A stretch of DNA of 58,553 nt from JBHICC01 sp046759385 (GTDB lineage Bacteria; Pseudomonadota; Gammaproteobacteria; Acidiferrobacterales; SPGG2), in the NCBI GenBank assembly GCA_046759385.1, contig JBHICC010000014.1:1-58553 (forward strand), given 5' to 3'. Under the pieces are notes generated by a model. The model saw only the letters and a program-made list of their open reading frames with translations, made no database searches and was not told the DNA's origin. Both the position numbers and the translations under genes were made by a program. Positions 51,504 to 58,553 of this stretch are shown here, piece after piece. Each line of letters starts with the position of its first letter. Positions within the stretch are counted from its first letter, which is position 1.

Positions 51504-52151
51504 ATGGCATTTCGACGCTACTGGCTTGCGATAGTAACGTTGTTAAGTGTGTGCCTCCTGTCTTCGGCGCTGGCGGGGCCCCTGTACGATGCTGTACAGA
51601 AAGGGGATGTCGATCAGGTGAAACAGCTCGTCGCCGAGGGTGCTGATGTTAATGCAAAGGGCGCGGCTGGCATCACGGCGCTACACTCGGCGGCACAAGG
51701 GAACCATCTGGCGGTGGCCGAGTTACTAATTGCTAGGGGTGCTGACGTCAATGCGAAGACCGACAATGGTGTAACACCGTTGCACCTGGCAACCTTTTGG
51801 GGCCATGAGCACATGATCAAATTGCTCAGGGGGCCACGGAGCAAGAGAGTAGGCTTAAAGACCGGTGCTGTCGTCGACGTCGAGCCGCAGATTGTCGATC
51901 AAGCGCACCGCTCCAACCTGAGCCGCGACCAGCGCTTGCGCGCGTTGGAGCGATCCGGTCGGGCGATCTGCGGTCCAGGCCTCGGGATCGCGGAGTTCGG
52001 CGTACTCGATGTCGACACCGCCTCGCTCAAGTTCGCGCAGCATGATATCGCGCAGCTGCGCGGTGTCATGCTCTCCGTCACGCCAGGCGGCGCGTGCGGC
52101 AAAAAGTGCCCGGGCCAGACACGCTGCCCTCCCGCGTTCGGCATCGTTTAA
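51504..52151 (+). CDS. Exported ankyrin-repeat protein with 3' end running antisense into panC
   Basis: This is a frame of about 215 residues. It starts with a signal peptide (AIVTLLSVCLLSSALAG) and contains about three ankyrin repeats: LYDAVQKGDVDQVKQLVAEG, ADVNAKGAAGITALHSAAQG and NHLAVAELLIARGADVNAKT, ending with GVTPLHLATFWGHEHMIKLL. After residue 115 or so the similarity stops and the remaining hundred residues are simply the complement of panC, with a Cys/Pro-rich, non-repeat look. I infer that the original ankyrin gene lost its 3' end next to panC and now reads on to the first chance stop. It may be secreted to the periplasm. Ribosome site GAGAGG precedes the ATG. Confidence 0.6.
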   Translation: MAFRRYWLAIVTLLSVCLLSSALAGPLYDAVQKGDVDQVKQLVAEGADVNAKGAAGITALHSAAQGNHLAVAELLIARGADVNAKTDNGVTPLHLATFWGHEHMIKLLRGPRSKRVGLKTGAVVDVEPQIVDQAHRSNLSRDQRLRALERSGRAICGPGLGIAEFGVLDVDTASLKFAQHDIAQLRGVMLSVTPGGACGKKCPGQTRCPPAFGIV

Positions 52152-52733
52152 CAGAAAATTTCGCGAAGACCAGGCCAAGCCGGACGGCTCACGCGCAGTG
52201 GTGCATACCACGATTTCCGGATATCCGAGTTCGCGGGCGAGATGCTTGATGACCAAGGTCTGTTGGAAGTCCTTCTCGCCAAAGTAGGCGCGTCCGGGTC
52301 CGACCGTGTTGAAGAGGCGTTCGCAAATCGTTGCTACGCCCGCAAAGTGGCCAGGCCGACCCTTGCCCTCAACGCCTTGGGCGCCTGGCCCTGGGCGGCG
52401 TTTACTGATTTGATGGACATCCTGCACCTCGGGAAAAAACTGCTCTAGCGTTCCTGTGAACACCATGTCACAACCGGCCTGACCGAGTAACTCGACGTCC
52501 CGGCCGTAATCACGAGGATAGCTAGCCAGATCCTTTGGATCATTGAACTGTAGCGGGTTGACGAAGATGGAAACGCAAGTGGCGTCGTTTTCGGCAACCG
52601 AGCGACGCACAAGTGCTAGATGCCCCTCATGGAGTGCACCCATAGTGGGAACAAACCCGATTGTGCGACCGGCTTCGCGCTGCTCGGTACACCAACGGTG
52701 CGCACTTTCCGGGCTCGGCAGACGTAGGATCAT
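51855..52733 (-). CDS. panC: Pantothenate synthetase
   Basis: This 292-residue enzyme joins pantoate and beta-alanine with ATP, in vitamin B5/CoA synthesis. The nucleotidyltransferase HIGH motif is in TIGFVPTMGALHEGHLALVR; FVNPLQFN, GRPGHFAGVATICERLFN, YFGEKDFQQTLVI and AWSSRNFLL (KMSKS-like) follow. The loop before GRPGHF carries an unusual KRRPGPGAQGVEGKG stretch. Start ATG at 52733 gives the common MILRLPS-like N-terminus. No panB or panD is adjacent. The 3' third is overlapped on the other strand by the ankyrin frame. Its substrate beta-alanine may link it to the aminotransferase/mmsA genes upstream. Confidence 0.93.
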   Translation of the reverse strand: MILRLPSPESAHRWCTEQREAGRTIGFVPTMGALHEGHLALVRRSVAENDATCVSIFVNPLQFNDPKDLASYPRDYGRDVELLGQAGCDMVFTGTLEQFFPEVQDVHQISKRRPGPGAQGVEGKGRPGHFAGVATICERLFNTVGPGRAYFGEKDFQQTLVIKHLARELGYPEIVVCTTAREPSGLAWSSRNFLLNDAERGRAACLARALFAARAAWRDGEHDTAQLRDIMLRELERGGVDIEYAELRDPEAWTADRPTGSLQRAQALVAAQVGAVRLIDNLRLDVDDSTGL

Positions 52734-52793
52734 GCAAACAGGCTGCCACACAGGGCTGCTCTGTGTCTATCGTTACCCCCGCCGAAGTCGTAG

Positions 52794-53084
52794 CTCCTCG
52801 ACATCTCCTTGCGCTTCGGCGAGTGGGGAGCGAAACTCCGGTGGCAGTTGCTGCTTTTGCTCGACGAGCCGTTTGAGGGTGTGGCCCATGCGTTGGCGAA
52901 CAGGCTCGCAGAAGTAATGGCTGACTTGAAAGGCGAGAGCATCACAGTCCTGGTTTCAGAATCCGATTACACTCATTCGGCTGATTTTCTCAATCATCTA
53001 TTCGTCATCGAGCGTGGGATGGTCGATGAGAAACGTTTACAGCACTGTGCTAGGCGGGCCACCGGCCAGGAGAGCGAAGCATGA
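52794..53084 (+). pseudogene. Remnant of a LivF-like ABC ATPase, C-terminal part
   Basis: The frame reads QLLLLLDEPFEGVAHALANR, then LAEVMADLKGESITVLVSES and NHLFVIERGMV: Walker B, D-loop region and the usual final strands of a branched-chain amino-acid-type ATPase. Walker A, Q-loop and signature are absent, and the switch His is replaced (S-E-S-D-Y-T-H). The piece is open from a TAG at 52791-52793 and ends overlapping the ATG of the alcohol dehydrogenase by 4 bp, so it once was, or still is, translated ahead of that gene. It is too short to be an ATPase. Confidence 0.7.
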
Positions 53085-54214
53085 AGATCAAAGCTGCCGT
53101 TTTACATGAGATGGGGCTGCCGCAGCCGTATGCGCAGAGCCAGCCGTTACATATCGAAGAAGTGGAACTCGACCCATCCGGCGAAGGCGAGGTACTCGTC
53201 GAAATCAAGGCAGCCGGGCTCTGCCATTCTGATCTATCAGTGATCAACGGCGATCGGCCACGGCCCACCCCGATGGCACTGGGTCATGAGGCTGCGGGTA
53301 TTGTCACGGAGATCGGTCGGGGCGTGACTGATTTTCACGCGGGCGATCACGTCGTCATGGTTTTTGTCCCGAGTTGCGGCCATTGTTTGCTTTGCATGGA
53401 AGGACGCCCGGCGCTGTGCGAACCTGGTTTCCACGCCAACGTCGCGGGTGCCTTATTATCGGGCGCGCGACGGATCCACCGCGATGGCAACCATATTAAT
53501 CACCACATGGGCGTGTCGGCGTTTGCCGAGTATGCAGTGGTCTCCCGTCGTTCACTTGTCAAGGTTGATGCCGAATTGCCGCTCGACGAGGCCGCCCTGT
53601 TTGGCTGTGCGGTACTGACTGGGGTCGGCGCGGTGGTCAACACGGCGCGCGTACAACCCGGTGCTTCTGTGGCGGTCATCGGCCTGGGTGGGGTCGGTCT
53701 CAATGCGCTACTTGGGGCGATCCTCACGGGCGCACAGCGCATCCTTGCCGTAGACGTTCTTGAGGACAAGCTCGAATTCGCGCTCCAGCTCGGCGCTACT
53801 GATACCTTTGACGCCAGTCATGAGGACTGCGTGGACGAGGTACGTGAGGCGACCGCCGGGGGCGTAGATTACGCTTTCGAGATGGCCGGGTCCGTGAAGG
53901 CCTTAGACTTGGCTTACCGTATTACACGTCGGGGCGGAACTACTGTCACTGCAGGGCTCGCCCATCCTGACCACAAGCTCGCGCTGCAGGCAGTTAGTCT
54001 CGTCGCGGAGGAGCGTACCCTTAGAGGCAGCTACATTGGAAGCTGCGTGCCTGCGCGTGATGTGCCGCGTTTCATAAAGCTCTACCGGCAAGGACAGCTA
54101 CCGGTGAACCGACTGATGAGCGACCATGTTGGTTTTGGCGGTCTAAACGCAGCCTTTGATCGACTCGCGTCGGGACACACAGTTCGCCAGATCCTTGCGC
54201 CTGGGGCCGCGTAG
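53081..54214 (+). CDS. Zinc-dependent alcohol dehydrogenase (class III-like)
   Basis: This 377-residue medium-chain dehydrogenase with NAD has catalytic zinc at GLCHSDLSVINGD and LGHEAAGIV, plus the Cys in FGCAVLTGVGA; structural zinc at CGHCLLCMEGRPALC (four Cys); and the NAD motif VAVIGLGGVGLNALLGAILT followed by Asp (AVDVLEDKLEF). The layout fits the class III/benzyl alcohol group. It directly follows the LivF-like remnant (4-bp overlap) and is 220 bp before an aldehyde dehydrogenase, so the two may oxidise an alcohol to an acid in sequence, for example 4-hydroxybutyrate; the substrate is a guess. Confidence 0.9.
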   Translation: MKIKAAVLHEMGLPQPYAQSQPLHIEEVELDPSGEGEVLVEIKAAGLCHSDLSVINGDRPRPTPMALGHEAAGIVTEIGRGVTDFHAGDHVVMVFVPSCGHCLLCMEGRPALCEPGFHANVAGALLSGARRIHRDGNHINHHMGVSAFAEYAVVSRRSLVKVDAELPLDEAALFGCAVLTGVGAVVNTARVQPGASVAVIGLGGVGLNALLGAILTGAQRILAVDVLEDKLEFALQLGATDTFDASHEDCVDEVREATAGGVDYAFEMAGSVKALDLAYRITRRGGTTVTAGLAHPDHKLALQAVSLVAEERTLRGSYIGSCVPARDVPRFIKLYRQGQLPVNRLMSDHVGFGGLNAAFDRLASGHTVRQILAPGAA

Positions 54215-54434
54215 GAACGGAGTATGCGGCTAATCGTAGCCACTGACGCCCCCTGACTCGTTTGTGTTTTCAACCGACGTGTCTGGTTTGGCACCGGGCC
54301 CACACGCGCTGCATAATGCGCTTCATTGTGCTGACCACCGCGTCTGATAGGCTCCCGCCGTTCGTCCATCATGCGCAGGCCTACGGCGGGTGGGGCCGGC
54401 GCTAGTGCAACAAATATATTTGGAGGGAAACACT

Positions 54435-55913
54435 GTGAACCTGAACACTGCGACCATAAATCTGAACAACACCTCCTTGCTTCGCGAAAGCTGCTACGTC
54501 AACGGGGGCTGGGTTGATGCTCGCAACGGCAGCACGATCGAAGTCAACAATCCGGTAGACGGGAGTGTTATCGGTACCGTGCCGGCTATGAACAGCGAGG
54601 ATACGCGCGACGCGATCGCTGCGGCTGATGCTGCGTGGCCCGGGTGGCGGTTGCTAACTGGCAAGGAGCGGGCGGTCATCATGCGCAGGTGGTTCGGGCT
54701 GATGATGGAAAATCTGGAGGACCTCGCTGTGCTGATGACGTCCGAGCAGGGAAAGCCGATTACAGAATCCCGTGGCGAGATCGCATACGCGGCTGCGTTC
54801 ATCGAATGGTTCGCTGAGGAGGCCAAACGCGTTTATGGAGACACAATGCCGCATCCCCTGCGTGGCAGGCGTATCGTGGTTTTGAAGCAGCCGATTGGCG
54901 TCGTCGCGGCGATCACGCCCTGGAACTTCCCGGCCGCGATGATCACTCGTAAGTGTGCTCCAGCGCTTGCGGCGGGTTGTACCGTCGTTTGCAAGCCAGC
55001 GTCACAAACTCCGTACACCGCGCTCGCATTGGCGGAGTTGGCCGAGCGCGCTGGGATGCCTAAGGGCGTTTTCAACGTGATCACCGGCCCCTCTGCCGAG
55101 ATCGGGGCCGAGCTGACTGGCAACCCGACGGTGCGAAAGCTGGGCTTCACGGGATCGACCGAGGTTGGCAAACAGCTGATGGCGCAGTGCGCGGGAACCG
55201 TCAAAAAGGTTTCATTTGAACTCGGCGGTAACGCTCCATTCATTATTTTTGACGACGCCGATATTGATGCCGCTGTCGCCGGCGCGATGGCGTCAAAGTA
55301 CCGAAATACCGGGCAAACCTGTGTGTGCGCGAACCGCGTGCTGGTGCAGGACGGGGTTTATGAAGCGTTTGCTGCGAAGATGGCGAACCTCGCAGGCAGC
55401 CTAAAGGTCGGTAACGGATTAGAGGAGGGTGTAGAGCAGGGCCCCCTAATCGACATGCGTGCGGTCGAGAAAGTGGAGCTTCATATTGCCGACGCGACCA
55501 AAAAGGGCGCGCAAGTGGTTGCCGGCGGCTCCCGTCATGCGCTCGGAGGGACTTTTTTCGAGCCGACGGTACTGGCGAATGTGACCCCTGACATGGTCGT
55601 CGCCAATGAGGAGACCTTCGGGCCGGTCGCGCCGCTGTTCCGCTTTCAAGATGAGGATGAAGCGATTCGCATGGCCAACGACACGCAATTTGGGCTTGCG
55701 GCCTATTTTTACAGCCGCGACATCAGCCGCGTTTGGCGCGTGGCGGAGGCGCTCGAGTACGGCATCATCGGGATTAACGAAGGCATCATTTCCAACGAGG
55801 TTGCGCCGTTCGGGGGTGTAAAAGAATCGGGCATCGGACGCGAAGGTTCCAAGTACGGCATGGATGAGTTTCTGGAGATGAAATACCTTTGTATGGGCGG
55901 GATAGGTGAGTGA
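54435..55913 (+). CDS. Succinate-semialdehyde dehydrogenase-like NAD(P)-aldehyde dehydrogenase (GabD type)
   Basis: This protein has about 492 residues. I chose the GTG at 54435, with GGAGGG 7 bp upstream, over the 54390 form. IGVVAAITPWNFPAAMITRK, LGFTGSTEVGKQLMAQCAGT, VSFELGGNAPFIIFDDADID (catalytic Glu) and YRNTGQTCVCANRVLVQDGV (catalytic Cys with adjacent Cys, as in GabD) and EVAPFGGVKESGIGREGSKY identify the SSADH group. It oxidises succinate semialdehyde or a related omega-oxo acid, possibly sulfoacetaldehyde or 3-oxopropanoate in this setting. No gabT is adjacent. It probably works with the alcohol dehydrogenase upstream. Confidence 0.9.
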   Translation: MNLNTATINLNNTSLLRESCYVNGGWVDARNGSTIEVNNPVDGSVIGTVPAMNSEDTRDAIAAADAAWPGWRLLTGKERAVIMRRWFGLMMENLEDLAVLMTSEQGKPITESRGEIAYAAAFIEWFAEEAKRVYGDTMPHPLRGRRIVVLKQPIGVVAAITPWNFPAAMITRKCAPALAAGCTVVCKPASQTPYTALALAELAERAGMPKGVFNVITGPSAEIGAELTGNPTVRKLGFTGSTEVGKQLMAQCAGTVKKVSFELGGNAPFIIFDDADIDAAVAGAMASKYRNTGQTCVCANRVLVQDGVYEAFAAKMANLAGSLKVGNGLEEGVEQGPLIDMRAVEKVELHIADATKKGAQVVAGGSRHALGGTFFEPTVLANVTPDMVVANEETFGPVAPLFRFQDEDEAIRMANDTQFGLAAYFYSRDISRVWRVAEALEYGIIGINEGIISNEVAPFGGVKESGIGREGSKYGMDEFLEMKYLCMGGIGE

Positions 55914-55941
55914 CCTTTCGCAGTGAATGGCGCATTGCGAA

Positions 55942-55977
55942 AACTACTCAACGCAAAGGCGCGAAGGCGCAAAGAAA
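55942..55977. repeat. Dispersed CGCAAAG-type repeat, copy C
   Basis: AACTACTCAACGCAAAGGCG followed by CGAAGGCGCAAAGAAA, differing in only a few bases from 38681-38716. It lies in the 89-bp convergent junction between the aldehyde dehydrogenase and the alpha/beta hydrolase, the same kind of place as copy A. Confidence 0.8.
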
Positions 55978-56002
55978 ATCTAGATTATGTAAGCGGTACT
56001 AG

Positions 56003-56851
56003 CTACTTACTACGTAACAACCAATCTCTAACCACATCGATCTGCTCCTGCGCCATAAGCGCGGGCGCATGACCGACGCCGCCGAACTCGACGACCTCAG
56101 TCTGGGGGCTGCGGGTTTGCATCTGTGCCACGGTATCGGCGAGAAGTAAGTCAGATTCGCCACCCCGTAACACCAGTACCGGACATTGCACTTTGTCCCA
56201 CACCGCCCAAAGATCGATATCATCACGCGCAGCGGGTCTGAATGCTAACGCGATCGCCGGGTCGTACATGAGCGCGTACTGACCGTCAGCCATTTCACGA
56301 ACGCTGTAACGCACAAGATGGTCCCATTGCTCGTCGTTAAGCGGTCCAAAACCTCCGGTCACCTCGCGCAGATAGGCTTCGACCTGCGCCAGACCATCGA
56401 AGCGGGGATCGGTACCGACATACCCGGCAATACGCTCGAGCGCGGACTTGGGTATAAACGGGCCGACGTCATTAAGTACAAGTCGACGGATAGGGCTCTG
56501 CGGTTGCGCGGCAAGTAGCATGCCGATGAGACCGCCCATCGATGTCCCCACCCAATCGACGTGCTCGACGCGCAACCACGCCATCAATGCGGCCGTGTCG
56601 GTACAGTAGGTCGTGTAGCTGTAGTCCTCTTTGACATCCAGCCAGTCACTGCATCCACGCCCAACGACGTCGGGACACACCACCCGATGGTCCTGCGCGA
56701 GCGCGGCTGCCAGGAAATCAAAGTCACGGCCATTGCGCGTCAAACCGTGTACACACATCAAGGCCTCGTCGTTGTCGGAATCGCCCCAGTCGGTAAAGGC
56801 GATCCGGTGAAACCCGTGTGGATTAAGACTTAGAAAGCTCCCGGTCCGCAT
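56003..56851 (-). CDS. Alpha/beta hydrolase
   Basis: This 282-residue protein has the oxyanion region LMCVHGLTRNGRDFDFLAAA, the nucleophile Ser104 in VDWVGTSMGGLIGML, an acid in QCPVLVLRGGESDLLLADT and His in VEFGGVGHAPALMAQEQIDV. Esterase, haloalkane dehalogenase-like and lactonase functions are all possible; HGLTRNGRDFD is often seen in uncharacterised esterases of Pseudomonadota. It is convergent with the aldehyde dehydrogenase and is followed on the same strand, 5' side, by the LivK gene. Confidence 0.85.
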   Translation of the reverse strand: MRTGSFLSLNPHGFHRIAFTDWGDSDNDEALMCVHGLTRNGRDFDFLAAALAQDHRVVCPDVVGRGCSDWLDVKEDYSYTTYCTDTAALMAWLRVEHVDWVGTSMGGLIGMLLAAQPQSPIRRLVLNDVGPFIPKSALERIAGYVGTDPRFDGLAQVEAYLREVTGGFGPLNDEQWDHLVRYSVREMADGQYALMYDPAIALAFRPAARDDIDLWAVWDKVQCPVLVLRGGESDLLLADTVAQMQTRSPQTEVVEFGGVGHAPALMAQEQIDVVRDWLLRSK

Positions 56852-56960
56852 TGTCGTAGCAATTGGAGATTAACGAGTGGTTAGTGGCCTGCAACAGATC
56901 GCATAGAGAAAGATAGGCTTTACAGCGTACTACTTCAAACTACTACTGGCTGCTGAAGCT

Positions 56961-56998
56961 AAAAAAAGCCCGGCGGCCTTGTAGTGGTCCGCCGGGCC
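56961..56998 (-). terminator. Rho-independent terminator after the LivK gene
   Basis: On the minus strand GCCCGGCGGACC pairs with GGCCGCCGGGC around a short loop, followed by seven T residues. The very stable 11-bp stem and uninterrupted T run make this the clearest terminator in the window. It ends the transcript about 20 bp after the livK-like stop. Confidence 0.9.
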
Positions 56999-57020
56999 GA
57001 TAGTCAGTCAGCGAATATGA

Positions 57021-58121
57021 TTACAGGTAATCGTACGTACCGTTCTTCCACTTGTAGAACACGTAACCGGGTGCTGTCACGTCGCCCGTCATGTCGAAGC
57101 CGATGTCGCCGAGGACAGTGTCGAACTTATTCTTACGTAGGACCTTAACCACAGCGTCGGTATTCGTTGTACCGGCCTTCGTGACCGCCTGCACCCACGC
57201 CTGAATTGCGCCATAGGTATACAGCGTATAACCCTCCGGCTCGTAGCCCGTATCGCGGAACTTCTTGACCACGGGCGCCGCCACCGGATTCTTGCGCGGA
57301 TCAGGGCTGAACGTCATCAAGGTGCCTTCGCCAGCTTTGCCGGTGATCTTCCAGAACTCGTCCGTCACCAGGGCGTCACCGGAAACGAGCTGAACGTTGT
57401 AACCTTGCTCGCGCGCCTGACGGATCATGAGACCGCCTTCGGTGTGATAACCGCCGAGGTAGAGCACGTCAATGCGGGCACCCTTCATCTTCGATACAAG
57501 CGCCGTGTAGTCCTTCTCGCCGGCAGTATAGGCTTCATACATCGCGACCTTTATGCCGCGCTTCTCGAGCTGCTTCTTGGTCTCATCGGCCAAACCCGTG
57601 CCGTACGCGGTCTTGTCGTGAAGAACAGCAATCTTCTTCTTCCCGTACTTGTCGGCCAGGAAATTGCCGGCCACAATTCCTTGCTGATCGTCACGGCCAC
57701 ACACACGGAACACATTGGGTCCGCCCTCTTCCGTGAGCTTGGGATTCGTTGAAGCCGGCGAGATTTGCAGAATGTTCTCTTCCTCGTAAACCTTTGAGGC
57801 CGGAATCGACGAGCCGGAGCAGAAGTGGCCCGCGATAAACACCGCGCCTTCGCTCGCGGATTTGTTTGCCACCGCCACCGCCTGCTTCGGATCACAGGCA
57901 TCGTCGCCGACTTTCAGCTTGATCTTTTGGCCTAGGACGCCACCGGCGGCATTAATATCCTTCACCGCCATTACAGCGCCGCGCTGCATCTGCTCGCCGA
58001 ACGAGGCATACTGCCCAGTCATCGGCCCGGTCACGTAGATCAGCAGATCGGCCATGGCCGACGTTGTCCCGAGCAGGACCACTGTCGCTATGACCAGAAA
58101 TACGCTTTTCAATGCTTTCAT
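57021..58121 (-). CDS. Branched-chain amino acid-type ABC binding protein (LivK-like)
   Basis: This is a 366-residue periplasmic receptor. The signal peptide is ALKSVFLVIATVVLLGTTSA. IYVTGPMTGQYASFGEQMQR, AVKDINAAGGVLGQKIKLKV and DDACDPKQAVAVANKSASEG are the standard LivJ/LivK opening, with PASTNPKLTEEGGPNVFRVC and LHDKTAYGTGLADETKKQLE following. Leu/Ile/Val or other amides and amino acids are common ligands. The gene is preceded on its strand by a partial DUF6867 gene, which in other genomes often accompanies liv permease and ATPase genes; those would lie beyond the right edge. Confidence 0.92.
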   Translation of the reverse strand: MKALKSVFLVIATVVLLGTTSAMADLLIYVTGPMTGQYASFGEQMQRGAVMAVKDINAAGGVLGQKIKLKVGDDACDPKQAVAVANKSASEGAVFIAGHFCSGSSIPASKVYEEENILQISPASTNPKLTEEGGPNVFRVCGRDDQQGIVAGNFLADKYGKKKIAVLHDKTAYGTGLADETKKQLEKRGIKVAMYEAYTAGEKDYTALVSKMKGARIDVLYLGGYHTEGGLMIRQAREQGYNVQLVSGDALVTDEFWKITGKAGEGTLMTFSPDPRKNPVAAPVVKKFRDTGYEPEGYTLYTYGAIQAWVQAVTKAGTTNTDAVVKVLRKNKFDTVLGDIGFDMTGDVTAPGYVFYKWKNGTYDYL

Positions 58122-58247
58122 GAGCCAATCCTCCTATATAACATGTTGATACTAAATAACTTTCAGTTTATTCTTGACGCGAGGCACGTTCCCGCGAGAG
58201 GGGGCGTAATGTAGCACATGTTATTGAGGGGGAAAACGCGACCCTCA

Positions 58248-58553
58248 CTAGGCGCGCGTAGAGCCGCCCGGCCTCTTTTCCCGCCACGTGAAAACGCCGG
58301 TACGTTCATACAGCCACGGGTACTGCGTGACCATCTTTCGCGCCTGATTCAAACGGTAGGCAAACAATCCAATTGCGAGCAGCACGGCAGTGTCGATCAC
58401 GTACCCACTGGCCGACAGGAGCTTTCCTTCGAATAGGGCAAAGGTGAGGAAGCGATCGGCGAATCCGAGCAGAATGCAGTAGACAACAACGTGCCACAGA
58501 GGTTTCCAGGTATTCGCCAGCCCCTGACCGGTCATGTAGGCGGCGAACCCCAT
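58248..58553 (-). CDS. DUF6867-family membrane protein (5' end outside window)
   Basis: At least 101 residues are open to the edge of the window. LWHVVVYCILLGFADRFLTF, ALFEGKLLSASGYVIDTAVL and LLAIGLFAYRLNQARKMVTQ give membrane helices, and YPWLYERTGVFTWREKR is the conserved tail. Family members have one more N-terminal helix, so the visible ATG at the edge is probably internal. Proteins of this family are found with branched-chain amino acid ABC genes, mainly in alphaproteobacteria. Function is unknown. It is co-directional with livK, 126 bp upstream. Confidence 0.75.
   Translation of the reverse strand: MGFAAYMTGQGLANTWKPLWHVVVYCILLGFADRFLTFALFEGKLLSASGYVIDTAVLLAIGLFAYRLNQARKMVTQYPWLYERTGVFTWREKRPGGSTRA

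Overview
The window is a moderately GC-rich (high fifties percent by eye) stretch of a bacterial chromosome. It is densely coded on both strands and makes frequent use of GTG starts and 4-8 bp overlaps. The mix of PiT/DUF47, TRAP, TauABC, LivK/DUF6867, sarcosine/dimethylglycine-type dehydrogenase and MocR-family genes points to a heterotrophic member of the Pseudomonadota living on small organic N, S and P compounds. Alpha- and gammaproteobacteria cannot be separated from this sequence alone. No rRNA, tRNA, transposase, integrase or CRISPR array was seen.

Layout. 1-3 kb: end of a zinc-type dehydrogenase, a small membrane protein, phnW and a divergent LysR regulator around a perfect palindrome. 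3-8 kb: DUF47 plus PiT phosphate uptake, then a dimethylglycine/sarcosine dehydrogenase-like flavoprotein. 8-13.4 kb: an ABC-like protein with a highly abnormal ATPase domain, a cyclic-nucleotide-binding protein, an HD-family hydrolase and a convergent class III nucleotide cyclase. 13.3-17.5 kb (minus strand): an AT-rich oxygenase-like gene flanked by 31-bp direct repeats, then a methyltransferase, a class V aminotransferase and a zinc dehydrogenase. 17.7-23.1 kb: a translationally coupled cluster of four glycosyltransferases and a histidine phosphatase. 23.1-31 kb: a peptide-type ABC importer (fused ATPases, binding protein, two permeases), interrupted by an AT-rich globin gene and a broken second ATPase copy. 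31-34 kb: GC-rich repeats, a NodU/CmcH carbamoyltransferase and an FkbM methyltransferase. 34-37 kb: a TRAP transporter. 37.5-51.4 kb: citrate synthase, then a sulfonate/beta-amino-acid catabolic island (pta, nitroreductase, xsc, ald, MocR regulator, omega-amino-acid aminotransferase, tauABC, mmsA). 51.5-58.5 kb: a truncated ankyrin gene running antisense into panC, a LivF-like remnant, a zinc alcohol dehydrogenase, a succinate-semialdehyde-type dehydrogenase, an alpha/beta hydrolase, LivK and a partial DUF6867 gene.

How the genes fit together. The clearest pathway is taurine dissimilation. TauABC imports taurine, the aminotransferase would make sulfoacetaldehyde and alanine, Ald recycles alanine to pyruvate and ammonia, Xsc cleaves sulfoacetaldehyde to acetyl phosphate and sulfite, and Pta makes acetyl-CoA, which the nearby citrate synthase could draw into the TCA cycle. 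The aminotransferase looks more like beta-alanine:pyruvate transaminase than classical Tpa, and mmsA follows tauC, so the island may also handle beta-alanine. The least explained parts are the degenerate ABC/cyclic-nucleotide module (8.2-13.4 kb), the glycosyltransferase cluster (17.7-23.1 kb), and three places where genes have been inserted or broken: the 13.3-14.5 kb repeats, the 25.5-26.9 kb pseudogene region and the 51.5-53.1 kb ankyrin/panC/LivF region.
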